A DNA stretch of 64,000 nt from Nevskiaceae bacterium (GTDB lineage: Bacteria; Pseudomonadota; Gammaproteobacteria; Nevskiales; Nevskiaceae): the NCBI GenBank assembly GCA_004297005.1, contig SCVA01000022.1:53599-117598 (forward strand), given 5' to 3'. The translations under genes and the position numbers were made by a program. The notes under the pieces are model-generated. The model worked only from the letters and a program-made list of their open reading frames with translations. It ran no database searches and was not told the origin of the DNA. This document shows, piece after piece, positions 40,559 to 52,352 of the stretch. Numbering within the stretch: position 1 is the stretch's first letter; every line of letters starts with the position of its first letter.

Positions 40559-40858
40559 TCAGTCGCAGGCGCCGCAGGCGCCGGCACCACATGCCGGCGC
40601 GGCGCTGGCGGATGATTCCCCCGCGCCACCGCCAGCCGCCGATGCACTGCCGTCGCCGGCCAGGTTCTTCTTGCTGCCGGTCTTGAAGTCGGTTTCGTAC
40701 CAGCCGCCTCCAGCCAGCCGGAACCCGGCGGCCGACACCGTCTTGCTCAAGGCAGGCTTGCCGCAAGCCGGGCATACGGTGGCCGGGGGATCAGACAGCT
40801 TCTGCAGGATTTCGGTCTGGGTGCCACAGGCTTGGCAGGAGTATTCGTAGATCGGCAT
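40559..40858 (-). CDS. FmdB-family zinc-ribbon protein
   Basis: A 99-residue protein. MPIYEYSCQACGTQTEILQK and CPACGKP give the four-cysteine zinc ribbon of the FmdB regulatory family; SAAGFRLAGGGWYETDFK is a conserved continuation. A Gly/Ser/Ala linker leads to a second cysteine-rich end (CGAGACGACD), also common in these proteins. It is often found before aspS in proteobacteria; its role is unknown despite the regulatory name. Confidence 0.9.
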   Translation of the reverse strand: MPIYEYSCQACGTQTEILQKLSDPPATVCPACGKPALSKTVSAAGFRLAGGGWYETDFKTGSKKNLAGDGSASAAGGGAGESSASAAPACGAGACGACD

Positions 40859-40950
40859 GGAGTCGTCCTGTGAATCATCAAGGCGCAGCCAGCGGTGGGG
40901 GCTGGTCCGGGCGCTTTCAAGCCCGCCCTGCCCCGCATCGGCGGCGGCAG

Positions 40951-40980
40951 AAAAAAGAAAACCGCCCGGAGGCGGTCTTT
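40951..40980 (-). terminator. Rho-independent terminator after tRNA-Arg
   Basis: On the minus strand ACCGCC-TCCG-GGCGGT forms a six-base stem with a four-base loop (40961-40976), followed by TTTCTTTTTT (40960 to 40951). It is placed to end the csrA/tRNA transcript. The reverse side also has a short T-run, so it may act on both strands. Confidence 0.8.
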
Positions 40981-41013
40981 TACGCGGCGGTAGAACCGTC
41001 GCACCCAGCGTAG

Positions 41014-41090
41014 TGGTGCGCCCGGAAGGATTCGAACCTCCGACCCCTTGGTTCGTAGCCAAGTGCTCTATCCAGCTGAGCTACGGGCGC
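41014..41090 (-). tRNA. tRNA-Arg (anticodon ACG)
   Basis: A 77-base cloverleaf with the acceptor stem GCGCCCG/CGGGCGC, D-arm AGCTCAGCTGGATAGAGC, anticodon stem CTTGG/CCAAG around loop CTACGAA (anticodon ACG, read as ICG after deamination), and T-arm with GGTTCGAATCC. CCA is encoded. It lies 27 bases after tRNA-Ser. Confidence 0.97.
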
Positions 41091-41117
41091 GTCTACAACG
41101 AACAGCAAATCCGAGAA

Positions 41118-41211
41118 TGGCGGAGAGAGAGGGATTCGAACCCTCGATAAGGTTTTAAAGCCCTATACTCCCTTAGCAGGGGAGCGCCTTCGTCCACTCG
41201 GCCATCTCTCC
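41118..41211 (-). tRNA. tRNA-Ser (anticodon GCT)
   Basis: A 94-base class II tRNA with a long variable arm. Acceptor stem GGAGAGA/TCTCTCC, discriminator G, encoded CCA, anticodon loop CTGCTAA (GCT, reading AGC/AGU), T-arm GGGTTCGAATCCC. It is followed closely by tRNA-Arg and preceded by csrA, a widespread gammaproteobacterial order. Confidence 0.97.
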
Positions 41212-41240
41212 GAGCACCGGGTCTCCCCAGCGAGGGGCGC

Positions 41241-41269
41241 ATCTTACTGAAAGCACGGCAGCCGGTAAA
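41241..41269 (-). promoter_or_regulatory. Promoter of the tRNA-Ser/tRNA-Arg pair
   Basis: On the minus strand TTTACC (41269-41264) and TAAGAT (41246-41241) are separated by exactly 17 bases. The -10 is followed by a GC-rich stretch GCGCCCC, as in stringently controlled stable-RNA promoters. The predicted start is about 20 bases ahead of tRNA-Ser. Confidence 0.65.
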
Positions 41270-41276
41270 GGCGCCA

Positions 41277-41296
41277 GCCCAGATTATTTTCTGGGC
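41277..41296 (-). terminator. Stem-loop after csrA
   Basis: A perfect seven-base stem (GCCCAGA at 41277-41283 with TCTGGGC at 41290-41296) and a six-base AT loop lie about 12 bases past the csrA stop. There is no U-run, so it is a weak or Rho-assisted terminator or a 3' stabiliser. Confidence 0.4.
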
Positions 41297-41308
41297 CCGG
41301 ATCAAGCT

Positions 41309-41503
41309 TCAGTGGCGCGGCTGCTCCAGCGCCGCACCCGCTTCTTCGGCGATCCGCTCGAAAATCTCCTCGCGATGTACCGCCACCGTGCGCGGCGCAT
41401 TGATGCCGAGCCGCACCTGATTCCCCTTGACTCCCAGCACCGTCACGGTGACGTCGTCACCGATCTTCAGAGCTTCGCCAACCCGCCGCGTCAAGATGAG
41501 CAT
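41309..41503 (-). CDS. csrA: Carbon storage regulator CsrA
   Basis: A 64-residue RNA-binding dimer that controls translation and stability of mRNAs by binding GGA motifs. [18 protein letters not shown] and VAVHREEI are conserved, including the RNA-contacting L4 and R44. A GGAG Shine-Dalgarno sequence is 7-8 bases upstream. The order alaS-lysC-csrA-tRNA-Ser is typical of the class. Confidence 0.98.
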   Translation of the reverse strand: MLILTRRVGEALKIGDDVTVTVLGVKGNQVRLGINAPRTVAVHREEIFERIAEEAGAALEQPRH

Positions 41504-41539
41504 TCCGTTTCTCCAGGGACCGTTCCATCAAGTGAAGTG

Positions 41540-41572
41540 TCCCTAACGCACCGGCTGACGTTTAGTGGTCAA
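41540..41572 (-). promoter_or_regulatory. Candidate csrA promoter
   Basis: TTGACC (41572-41567 on the minus strand) is a good -35 hexamer; the -10 region about 18 bases further (CGTTAG) is weak. It would give csrA a leader of about 35 bases containing several GGA triplets. A transcript from lysC is also possible. Confidence 0.35.
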
Positions 41573-41611
41573 CAAACACCAAAAAATTTTGCCAGCGGCG
41601 GTTTTTGACGG

Positions 41612-42838
41612 TTAAGCGGTCGCTCCCTCCAGGCCGAAGGCCTTGTGCAGGGTGCGCACCGCCAGTTCCAGGTACTTGTCGGAGATCACCACGCTGATCT
41701 TGATCTCCGAGGTGGAGATCATGCGGATGTTGATGCCCTCGGCCGCCAGCGCCTTGAACATCTGGCTGGCGATGCCAGCATGGCTGCGCATGCCCACACC
41801 CACCAGCGAGACCTTGACGATGTCCAGCGCCGAACGCACGCCCTTGGCGCCCAGTTCGGCGGCAACCTTCTTGGCCACTTCCAGGGCACGGTCGTAGTCG
41901 ACCCGGTTGACGGTAAAGGTGAAGTCAGTAGTGGCATCGGCGGCGACGTTCTGCACGATCATGTCGACTTCGATGTTGGCGTCGCCGATCGGCCCCAGGA
42001 TGGCGGCGGCGATGCCGGGACGGTCGGGCACGCCCTCCACGGTCAGCTGGGCCTCGTCGCGGTTGAAGGCAATGCCGGAGATCAGCGGGTCTTCCACTTT
42101 GGTTTCCTCGTCAAGAGTGATGAGCGTGCCCGGGCCTTCCACGAAGGTGGACAGCACCCGCAGCGGCACCTTGTATTTGCCGGCGAACTCCACCGAGCGG
42201 ATCTGCAGCACCTTGCTGCCGAGGCTGGCCATTTCCAGCATTTCCTCGAAGGTGATGCGGTCCAGGCGGCGGGCCTTGGGCTCGACCCGCGGATCGGTGG
42301 TGTAGACGCCATCGACATCGGTATAAATCTGGCACTCGTCGGCCTTCAGCGCCGCCGCCAGCGCGACACCGGTGGTATCGGAGCCGCCACGGCCGAGGGT
42401 GGTCACCGAGCCGGTGGCGTCGATGCCCTGAAAGCCCGCCACCACCGGCACGATGCCGGCGGCGCAGTCGGCCAGCAGCTTGTCGGCGTCGATGGACTGG
42501 ATGCGCGCCTTCATGTGCGCGCTGTCGGTGCGGATCGCCACCTGCGGGCCGGTGTAGGAGCGGCTCTTCAGCCCCTGCTTCTCCAGCGCCAGCGCCAACA
42601 GGCCGATGGTGACCTGCTCGCCGGTGGCGGCGATCTGGTCGAACTCGCGCTGGTTGCCGCGTGGGTTGATCGACTTCGCCAGCTTGAGCAGGCGGTCGGT
42701 CTCGCCGGACATTGCCGACACCACCACCACCACCTGATCGCCACGGGCGATGAAGGAGGCGACCTTGCTGGCCACATGCTCGATGCGCTCCACCGAGCCC
42801 ATCGAGGTGCCACCGTACTTCTGAACGATCAATGCCAT
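41612..42838 (-). CDS. lysC: Aspartate kinase
   Basis: A 408-residue single-domain aspartokinase of the alpha-beta type, which phosphorylates aspartate at the start of Lys/Met/Thr synthesis. The N-terminal VQKYGGTSMGSVERI and GRGGSDTTGVALAAAL are catalytic motifs; two ACT domains at the C-terminus (from about 265) carry feedback control by lysine and/or threonine. No fused homoserine dehydrogenase. It is 37 bases downstream of alaS. Confidence 0.97.
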   Translation of the reverse strand: MALIVQKYGGTSMGSVERIEHVASKVASFIARGDQVVVVVSAMSGETDRLLKLAKSINPRGNQREFDQIAATGEQVTIGLLALALEKQGLKSRSYTGPQVAIRTDSAHMKARIQSIDADKLLADCAAGIVPVVAGFQGIDATGSVTTLGRGGSDTTGVALAAALKADECQIYTDVDGVYTTDPRVEPKARRLDRITFEEMLEMASLGSKVLQIRSVEFAGKYKVPLRVLSTFVEGPGTLITLDEETKVEDPLISGIAFNRDEAQLTVEGVPDRPGIAAAILGPIGDANIEVDMIVQNVAADATTDFTFTVNRVDYDRALEVAKKVAAELGAKGVRSALDIVKVSLVGVGMRSHAGIASQMFKALAAEGINIRMISTSEIKISVVISDKYLELAVRTLHKAFGLEGATA

Positions 42839-42875
42839 TGCGGTTTCTTTGCGTCCCTTGCAGTTACAGCTTTAG

Positions 42876-45500
<2,625 letters not shown>

Positions 45501-45643
45501 GGCGGCGGGGCTCGAAAAAAGTCCTGCATTTTACAGGCCAAGCCGGGCCGGCGCTGCCCCAACCTCTCGGGGTACAGATCGGCTTTGATGGCAAGTTCCG
45601 CAGGCAGGCCTAGACTTGGCGTGCTTATAGCGTCCGAAAGCCA

Positions 45644-46249
45644 ATGCATTTCCCTTTCATGTTGTCCAGACTCACCGGCTTCGGCGACTTTGCTCTGCTG
45701 AGCCTTGTTGGCCTGTTCGTGACCGGCTGGCTGTTGTCTTCTGGCCACCGGCGCCTCACCGCGATCTGGCTGGCGGCTCTATGCGGCTGCGCCGCACTCA
45801 TTGCCCTGCTCAAGATCTACTTCAACGGCTGCCCGCTGCCAGAGTTGGGAATGCGCAGCCCCAGCGGCCACGCGGGATTTAGCACGTTCATGTACGGCGG
45901 CATCGCCCTGCTGGCACAGAGCCATCGACCCTGCTGGCAACGCGGACTGATTTCGGTTGCCGCCGGCCTCTGGATCGCTGCCATCGGATATTCGCGCGTC
46001 GTCGTGCGGGCGCACACCGGCGCAGAGGTAGTGTTCGGCATCGCCATCGGGGTCACCATGCTATGCGCGTTCGCCTTGGCCAGCCGGGGGCAAGGCAGCA
46101 GCCGGTTCCCGCTCGCGGCCGTCATAGCGGGTGCCGTCCTGGGAGCAGCGCTGTTCCACTCGCTCGACTGGCACCCAACCTTCGAGCGCTTCCTGGCCCG
46201 GCTCAGTCGCGAATACGCCAGCCTGCTGCCGCCCTGCTCGCTCCCTTGA
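45644..46249 (+). CDS. PAP2-family membrane phosphatase
   Basis: A 201-residue protein with five or six TM helices. The PAP2 motif 2 is clear (SPSGHAGFST, with the catalytic His), and motif 3 reads SRVVVRAHTGAEV, where the usual final Asp is Glu. Motif 1 (KIYFNGCP) lacks the Arg-Pro of the consensus. The same wording occurs in a subfamily of Xanthomonas-like PAP2 proteins, so the differences are probably not inactivating. Likely substrates are lipid phosphates such as undecaprenyl diphosphate. It splits the usual recA-recX-alaS order. Confidence 0.8.
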   Translation: MHFPFMLSRLTGFGDFALLSLVGLFVTGWLLSSGHRRLTAIWLAALCGCAALIALLKIYFNGCPLPELGMRSPSGHAGFSTFMYGGIALLAQSHRPCWQRGLISVAAGLWIAAIGYSRVVVRAHTGAEVVFGIAIGVTMLCAFALASRGQGSSRFPLAAVIAGAVLGAALFHSLDWHPTFERFLARLSREYASLLPPCSLP

Positions 46250-46281
46250 TATCCAGATTGGCCGGAGAGCGATTCCCTGAG

Positions 46282-46753
46282 TCAGGGCTCTGCCTGATCC
46301 TCATGGTCGAAATCGCCTTTCAGCGCCACCCGAATCTGTTCGCCGGTGAACCCGCGTTGGGCCAGAGCCCGGTATTGCTTTTGCTTTTCCGCAAGGGTGG
46401 TCGGCAGCCCCCCGAACCTGCGCGCCTGGGTCTCAACCGCCAGGGCGGTCCAGTCACAGTCCGCGGCGTCCAGAGCCTCGCGGATCAGGCTTTCGTCCAG
46501 GCCGGCCACCGACAGTTCGGCGCGGATTCGTAGCGGGCCGTGGCCCTGAGCGATGCGGCTGCGGATCAGGGCCTCGGCGTAGCGGGGGTCGCTCTGCCAG
46601 CCGGATTCGGCCAAGGAGTCGATCACTTCGTCGGCAACCCCGCCCTCGACGCCCCTTGCCTTCAATTTGCGCGAGAGCTGCTGCGCCGAATGCTCCCGGC
46701 GCCCCAGAAGCCGCATCGCCTTCAGGCGGGCGGCCTCGGGGCTGAGAGGTTCC

Positions 46754-46773
<20 letters not shown>
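46282..46773 (-). CDS. recX: RecX regulator of RecA
   Basis: A 163-residue helical protein that caps RecA filaments. [22 protein letters not shown], then [30 protein letters not shown] (shown in parts) are the family repeats. The ATG at 46773 overlaps the end of recA by 20 bases; a later ATG at 46716 would lose the first helix. It directly follows recA on the same transcript. Confidence 0.92.
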
Positions 46774-47776
<1,003 letters not shown>

Positions 47777-47803
47777 GTCTGTCTTCAAACCCCCAAAATG
47801 AAT

Positions 47804-47865
47804 GAAGCGCACCCCTGGGTGGAACGGGGGCGCGCTTCCGGTTTCCCTGGCCCGCGCTGCGGGCC
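47804..47865 (-). promoter_or_regulatory. Two stem-loops between efp and recA
   Basis: Hairpin A is a perfect seven-base stem (GGCCCGC at 47849-47855 with GCGGGCC at 47859-47865) directly after the efp stop. Hairpin B pairs GAAGCGC-A-CCCC (47804-47815) with GGGG-GC-GCGCTTC (47826-47838), with a small internal mismatch. On the minus strand B is followed by ATTCATTTT. Together they may end efp transcription or set the efp/recA ratio. Confidence 0.5.
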
Positions 47866-47869
47866 TGGC

Positions 47870-48439
47870 TTACTTGCCCAGCCGGCCGAGGTATTCGCCG
47901 GTGCGGGTGTCCACCTTGATGACTTCGCCCTGCTGCACGAACAGCGGCACGCGCACCACGGCACCGGTTTCCAGAGTGGCCGGCTTGCCGCCGCCACCCG
48001 AGGTGTCGCCGCGCAGGCCGGGATCGGTTTCGGCGATCTGCAGCTCCACCGTGTTGGGCGGCAGCACCTGCAAGGGCTGGCCGTTGAACAGGGTGATGCG
48101 GCAGGTCTCCTGGCCCTTGAGCCAGAGCTTGGCCTCTTCCATCTGGGTGGCGCCGACCATGGTCTGCTCGAAGCTGACCGGGTCCATGAAGGTCCAGAAC
48201 TCGCCGTCGTTGTAGACGTACTGCAGCTCCACGTCCTCGACGTCGGCGACTTCCAGGGTGTCGCCGGACTTCAGGGTGATGTCGATCACGCGACCATTGC
48301 GCAGGTTGCGGATCTTCAGGCTGTTGGTTGCCTGGCCCTTGCCGGGCTTGCGGTATTCGTTGTCGACGATGGAGAACGGATTGCCGTCGATGAGCACCTT
48401 GGTGCCCGCCTTCATTTCGTTGGTGCTGACGCTGGCCAT
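47870..48439 (-). CDS. efp: Elongation factor P
   Basis: A 189-residue factor that rescues ribosomes stalled on polyproline. Three beta-barrel domains; the loop RKPGKGQA places lysine 34 at the modified site, so an EpmA/EpmB-type beta-lysylation is expected (an arginine here would imply EarP). The family signature [20 protein letters not shown] is intact. It lies between der and recA, an arrangement different from E. coli. Confidence 0.97.
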   Translation of the reverse strand: MASVSTNEMKAGTKVLIDGNPFSIVDNEYRKPGKGQATNSLKIRNLRNGRVIDITLKSGDTLEVADVEDVELQYVYNDGEFWTFMDPVSFEQTMVGATQMEEAKLWLKGQETCRITLFNGQPLQVLPPNTVELQIAETDPGLRGDTSGGGGKPATLETGAVVRVPLFVQQGEVIKVDTRTGEYLGRLGK

Positions 48440-48609
48440 GATCTGGATCTGCTTAAAAATGTGGTTGGTCCGCGTGGCGCGGAGAGCTTTTGGACGGCGC
48501 TTATGGACGCGCCGCTGGTCCCGACTTCAAGGGCCGGAATGCTAGCACGAGGCCGGGCCGGAGGGCGTCAGCGACGGCGCTTCCGCGGCCCGGGGCCAGG
48601 TCGCTCGGA

Positions 48610-50451
48610 TCAGCGGAAACGCTCCAGGGTACGGCGGCGCTTCTTGAGCTGGCGGTTGGTCAGCACGTTGCGCTTGCCCTTGAACGGGTTCTCGCCGGTC
48701 TTGAACTCCAGCAGGATCGGCACGCCCTTCAGCTGAAACGCCTCCCTGAATTCGTTGATCAGGAAGCGGTGGTAGGACAGCGGCAGCTTCTCGGTCTGGT
48801 TGCCGTGCACCAGGATGCGGATCGGGTTGGTCCCGGTCTGGTGGGCATAGCGCAGCTTGATGCGCCGCCCCAGCACCGCCGGCGGACTGTGACGGTCGAC
48901 CGCCCTCTCCAACGCCCGGGTCAGCTCCGGCGTCGGGATGTCCATGGTGGTGGACTCGTAGGCGGCGACCACGTCCTCCATCAGCTCGCGCAGGCCGGAG
49001 CCGTGCAGGGCGGAGATGAAATGCGGCGGCACGAAGTCCAAAAACGGCAGGCGGAAGTCGATCTCGCTCTTGATCCAGGCGCGCTTGTCGTCGGTCAGGT
49101 GGTCCCACTTGTTGATCGCCAGCACCAGGGCGCGGCCACGCTGGGCGACCAGGCCCATGAGCTTGGCGTCCTGGGTCGAGATCTCGTCATGGGCATCGGT
49201 CACCAGGATCACCACATGGGCGTCCTCGATGGCCTGCAAGGCCTTGACGATGCTGAATTTCTCCACCACCTCGCTGACGCGCGAGCGGCGCCGGATGCCG
49301 GCGGTGTCGATCAGCTCGTAGCGATGGCCGTCGCGCTCGAAGCGCACCCGGATGGCGTCGCGGGTGGTACCGGCGACGTCGGCGGTGAGCACCCGGTCCT
49401 CGCCCAGCAGGCGGTTGACCAGGGTGGACTTGCCGGCGTTGGGGCGGCCGACCACCGCCACTCGGATGATGCCGTCGTCCTGATGGGACTCGTGGTTTTC
49501 CGGGAAGCTCGCCAGCTGCTCGCGCAGCAGGGCGGTGATGCCGTCGCCGTGTTCGGCGGAAACCGGCCGGGGATCGCCCAGGCCCAGCACATGGAACTCG
49601 GCGGCAGTGCGCAGTAGCGGCTGGCCCTCGGCCTTGTTGACCAGCACCGTCACCGGCTTGCCGAGCTTGCGCAGGCGGCGGGCGATGGCCTCGTCGTCCG
49701 GCAGGCAACCGGCCTGGAAATCGACCAGGAAGAACACCCGGTCGGCTTCTTCCAGAGCGATCTGCGCCTGCTCTTCGGCAAGCACCGCCAGCGCGTCGTT
49801 CTCGGCCGGCGACAGGCCGCCGGTATCGACCACGATGTAGCTCTTGCCCTCGAAGCGCCCCTGACCGTACTGGCGGTCGCGGGTCAGGCCCGGCAGGTCA
49901 TAGACCAGGGCGTCGCGGCTATGGGTCAGGCGATTGAACAGGGTGGACTTGCCGACATTGGGGCGGCCGACCAGCACCACCACCGGCAGCGGCGGCGTTT
50001 CGATCACTTCTACCGCAGAAGACTCGTCCTCGCCCTCGGCGAGCGCCTCTTCGTCCTCGTACTCCTCGTCCTCGGCGAACTCGTCGAGCTGGTATTCCTC
50101 GATGACGTCTTCCAGCTTTTCGTCGGCGGTCAGCAGGTCGAGATCCTGCAAAGCCTGGGCGACGAAGCCGCGCGGCCGGACCATCGGCGCCGGTTCCACC
50201 GCCACCGCCGGCTTGGCGGCAGGCTTGGGGGCTACCGGCTTGCGCGGCTTGGCGCCGGTTTCGCTGGCGAGCCGCTCATCCACCGTGACCTTGGCCTTGG
50301 ACTTCTTCCAGGGCTGGTACTTGGCGGCCGGGGCGGCAACGGCCTCGGTCTTGGCGCGCGGCGGCTTGCGCGGTGCCTCGACCTTGACCTTGGTGCCGGG
50401 CCGCGGCTTCTTGCTACGGCCCTTGCCGCCTTTGCTGGAGCTAAGTTTCAA
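48610..50451 (-). CDS. der: GTPase Der (EngA) with a 154-residue charged N-terminal extension
   Basis: A 613-residue double-GTPase for 50S assembly. The first G domain starts at about residue 155 (LPVVVLVGRPNVGKSTLFNR), the second has VVGRPNAGKSTLVNR, and a KH-like domain ends the protein (VLTNRQLKKRRRTLERFR). Canonical Der is about 450-490 residues and starts at the first G domain. Here residues 1-85 are basic and Pro/Ala-rich and 108-150 are strongly acidic. The full start at 50451 is favoured because its ATG overlaps the bamB stop by four bases. Confidence 0.95.
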   Translation of the reverse strand: MKLSSSKGGKGRSKKPRPGTKVKVEAPRKPPRAKTEAVAAPAAKYQPWKKSKAKVTVDERLASETGAKPRKPVAPKPAAKPAVAVEPAPMVRPRGFVAQALQDLDLLTADEKLEDVIEEYQLDEFAEDEEYEDEEALAEGEDESSAVEVIETPPLPVVVLVGRPNVGKSTLFNRLTHSRDALVYDLPGLTRDRQYGQGRFEGKSYIVVDTGGLSPAENDALAVLAEEQAQIALEEADRVFFLVDFQAGCLPDDEAIARRLRKLGKPVTVLVNKAEGQPLLRTAAEFHVLGLGDPRPVSAEHGDGITALLREQLASFPENHESHQDDGIIRVAVVGRPNAGKSTLVNRLLGEDRVLTADVAGTTRDAIRVRFERDGHRYELIDTAGIRRRSRVSEVVEKFSIVKALQAIEDAHVVILVTDAHDEISTQDAKLMGLVAQRGRALVLAINKWDHLTDDKRAWIKSEIDFRLPFLDFVPPHFISALHGSGLRELMEDVVAAYESTTMDIPTPELTRALERAVDRHSPPAVLGRRIKLRYAHQTGTNPIRILVHGNQTEKLPLSYHRFLINEFREAFQLKGVPILLEFKTGENPFKGKRNVLTNRQLKKRRRTLERFR

Positions 50452-51611
50452 CGGGGTTTGACCTTCAGGGCGCTGAGCTTGCCGTCGACATTCAGCAGAT
50501 AGAGGCGCTCGTCACTGACGGCAGGCGCAGCCAGGATGGGGGCACTGCCGGCGCGGCTGCGCGCCACCAGGCTGCCATCGCGGGGATCGAGAAAATGCAC
50601 ATAGCCTTCGAAATCCGCGACTACCGCGTAGCCGGCGAAGAACGCCGGCGGCGACAGGCGGCGGTACTTCAGGCTTTCGTTCTTCCAGGCGGCGGCGCCG
50701 GTGGCGAGATCCAGCGCCCAGACCACGCCATCGGCATCGCTGACATAGACATTGTCCTTGCCGACCGCGAGGCCGGCATAGGACTTGACGATGCGGCGCC
50801 AGCGGCTTTCGCCAGTGGCCGGCTCGACCAGGGCGACATCGCCGCCATAGCTGGCCACCAGCACGCCATCCAGGGTGGAGACCAGGGCGGCGTCGATGTC
50901 GGTCAGGCGCTCCAGCTCGGTGCGCCCGCTCGGGCTGGAGATCGGCTGCTCCCAGACCGTCTGGCCGTCGTCCAAGCGCACCGCGGCGAGGCGGCCGTTG
51001 TCCATGCCGACCAGTACCCGGTTGCCTTCCACCACCGGGGCCGACAGGCCGCGCAGGGTCAGATTGGGCTCAGTGCGATCAAAGCTCCACAGACGCTTGC
51101 CATCGGCAGCCGAGAAGCCATAAGTACGACCGTCGATGGAACGCGCCACCACCACGTCACCGGAGCCCGCCGGCGGTGCCAGCACTTCGCTGGAGGCACG
51201 TGCCCGCCACACCAGGCTGCCGTCGGCGCGCTTGAGCGCTATCACCTCGGCGTCCAGGGTGCCAACCAGCACCAGATCGCCAACCACGGAGGGGCCGGCC
51301 ACGACCCGCGCCTTGGTGCGCGAACGCCAGCGTTCATGGCCGGTCGCCGGGTCCAGCGCGTAAACGTCGCCGCCCATCTCCGCGGCGTAGAGCGCGTCGC
51401 TTTCCAGCAACGGCCTCAGACCCGAAGGACGTCCCTCGGAACCCTCGCCGATGCCCTGCGACCAGTCGTGCTGGACCTTCAGCCGCGGACTGTCGATGTC
51501 CTGCAACTTGGCCGGCTCGCGCAGCTTCACCTTGTCGGAACAGGCTGCGAGACCGGTGGCGGCGACGACCAGACCCAGGGCCAGCGCGCGGTAAGACAGG
51601 ACGGACTTCAT
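50448..51611 (-). CDS. bamB: Outer-membrane assembly lipoprotein BamB
   Basis: A 387-residue PQQ-like beta-propeller lipoprotein of the BAM complex. Lipobox LAACSD near residue 21-26. Repeated blade motifs such as VYALDPATGHERWRSR and VWALDLATGAAAWKNE recur about every 40 residues. It is between yfgM and der, as in E. coli. Confidence 0.96.
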   Translation of the reverse strand: MKSVLSYRALALGLVVAATGLAACSDKVKLREPAKLQDIDSPRLKVQHDWSQGIGEGSEGRPSGLRPLLESDALYAAEMGGDVYALDPATGHERWRSRTKARVVAGPSVVGDLVLVGTLDAEVIALKRADGSLVWRARASSEVLAPPAGSGDVVVARSIDGRTYGFSAADGKRLWSFDRTEPNLTLRGLSAPVVEGNRVLVGMDNGRLAAVRLDDGQTVWEQPISSPSGRTELERLTDIDAALVSTLDGVLVASYGGDVALVEPATGESRWRRIVKSYAGLAVGKDNVYVSDADGVVWALDLATGAAAWKNESLKYRRLSPPAFFAGYAVVADFEGYVHFLDPRDGSLVARSRAGSAPILAAPAVSDERLYLLNVDGKLSALKVKPR

Positions 51612-51640
51612 GATCGGGGGAGTTCCTTGGGAGCCAGGCT

Positions 51641-52270
51641 TCAGGCAGCGTCGGCAAGATCGTCGATCTTGCGCTGCAGGGTCTCACGATTGGCGGCGGC
51701 GGCATCGCTGGCGGCCAGCGCCTTCTCGAACGCGCCACGGGCCGCCTTGCGGTCACCCTGGGCCAGTTTGATGTCGCCGCGCAGTTCCTCGACCAGGGCG
51801 GCATAACTCTCGCCGACATCATCAAGACGGCTCAGGGCCTCGTCGAACTTGCCCTGCTGCGCCAGTACCCGGGCCTCACGCAACCTGGCCAGCGGCCGCA
51901 GCTCCTCGTCGGCGGCGTTGGCGGCGACCCAGGCCAGCGGCGGCAGCGCCTCGTCGTAGCGGGCGCGCTCTACCGCATGCTGGGCCAGACGCAGCATGGC
52001 CTGGGCAGCGTAGGGGGTGTTGGCGTAATCGGTCTTGAGCTTGTCGCCGATGCTGCGCGCCTCGTCGGCCTTGTCGGCCACCAGGGCGGTCTTCAGGTCC
52101 TCGAACATCCGCGCCGCCTCGACGGCGCGCTCCTGCTGATGCGACTTCCACTGCTCCCAGCCGAAGATGCCCCCCAGGCCCAGCACCAGGCCGGCCGCCA
52201 GCGGCATCCAGTTCTCGCGCCACCAGTTCTTGATCTGTTCGGCTTGCGCTTCGTCGTCGTAGTGCGACAT
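51641..52270 (-). CDS. yfgM: YfgM, TPR-like periplasmic translocon accessory protein
   Basis: A 209-residue bitopic membrane protein. The N-terminal EAQAEQIKNWWRENWMPLA is conserved; the TM helix is about residues 22-38, and a TPR-like helical domain lies in the periplasm. In E. coli YfgM binds the SecYEG-PpiD chaperone complex. It sits between hisS and bamB as usual. Confidence 0.94.
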   Translation of the reverse strand: MSHYDDEAQAEQIKNWWRENWMPLAAGLVLGLGGIFGWEQWKSHQQERAVEAARMFEDLKTALVADKADEARSIGDKLKTDYANTPYAAQAMLRLAQHAVERARYDEALPPLAWVAANAADEELRPLARLREARVLAQQGKFDEALSRLDDVGESYAALVEELRGDIKLAQGDRKAARGAFEKALAASDAAAANRETLQRKIDDLADAA

Positions 52271-52352
52271 TTGTGCTTCTCGTCTAGTAGTGAAGGCATC
52301 CGACCGGGCGGATGCGTAAAAGTTGTCTGGAGAGCGACGTCGGACGGCGGCC

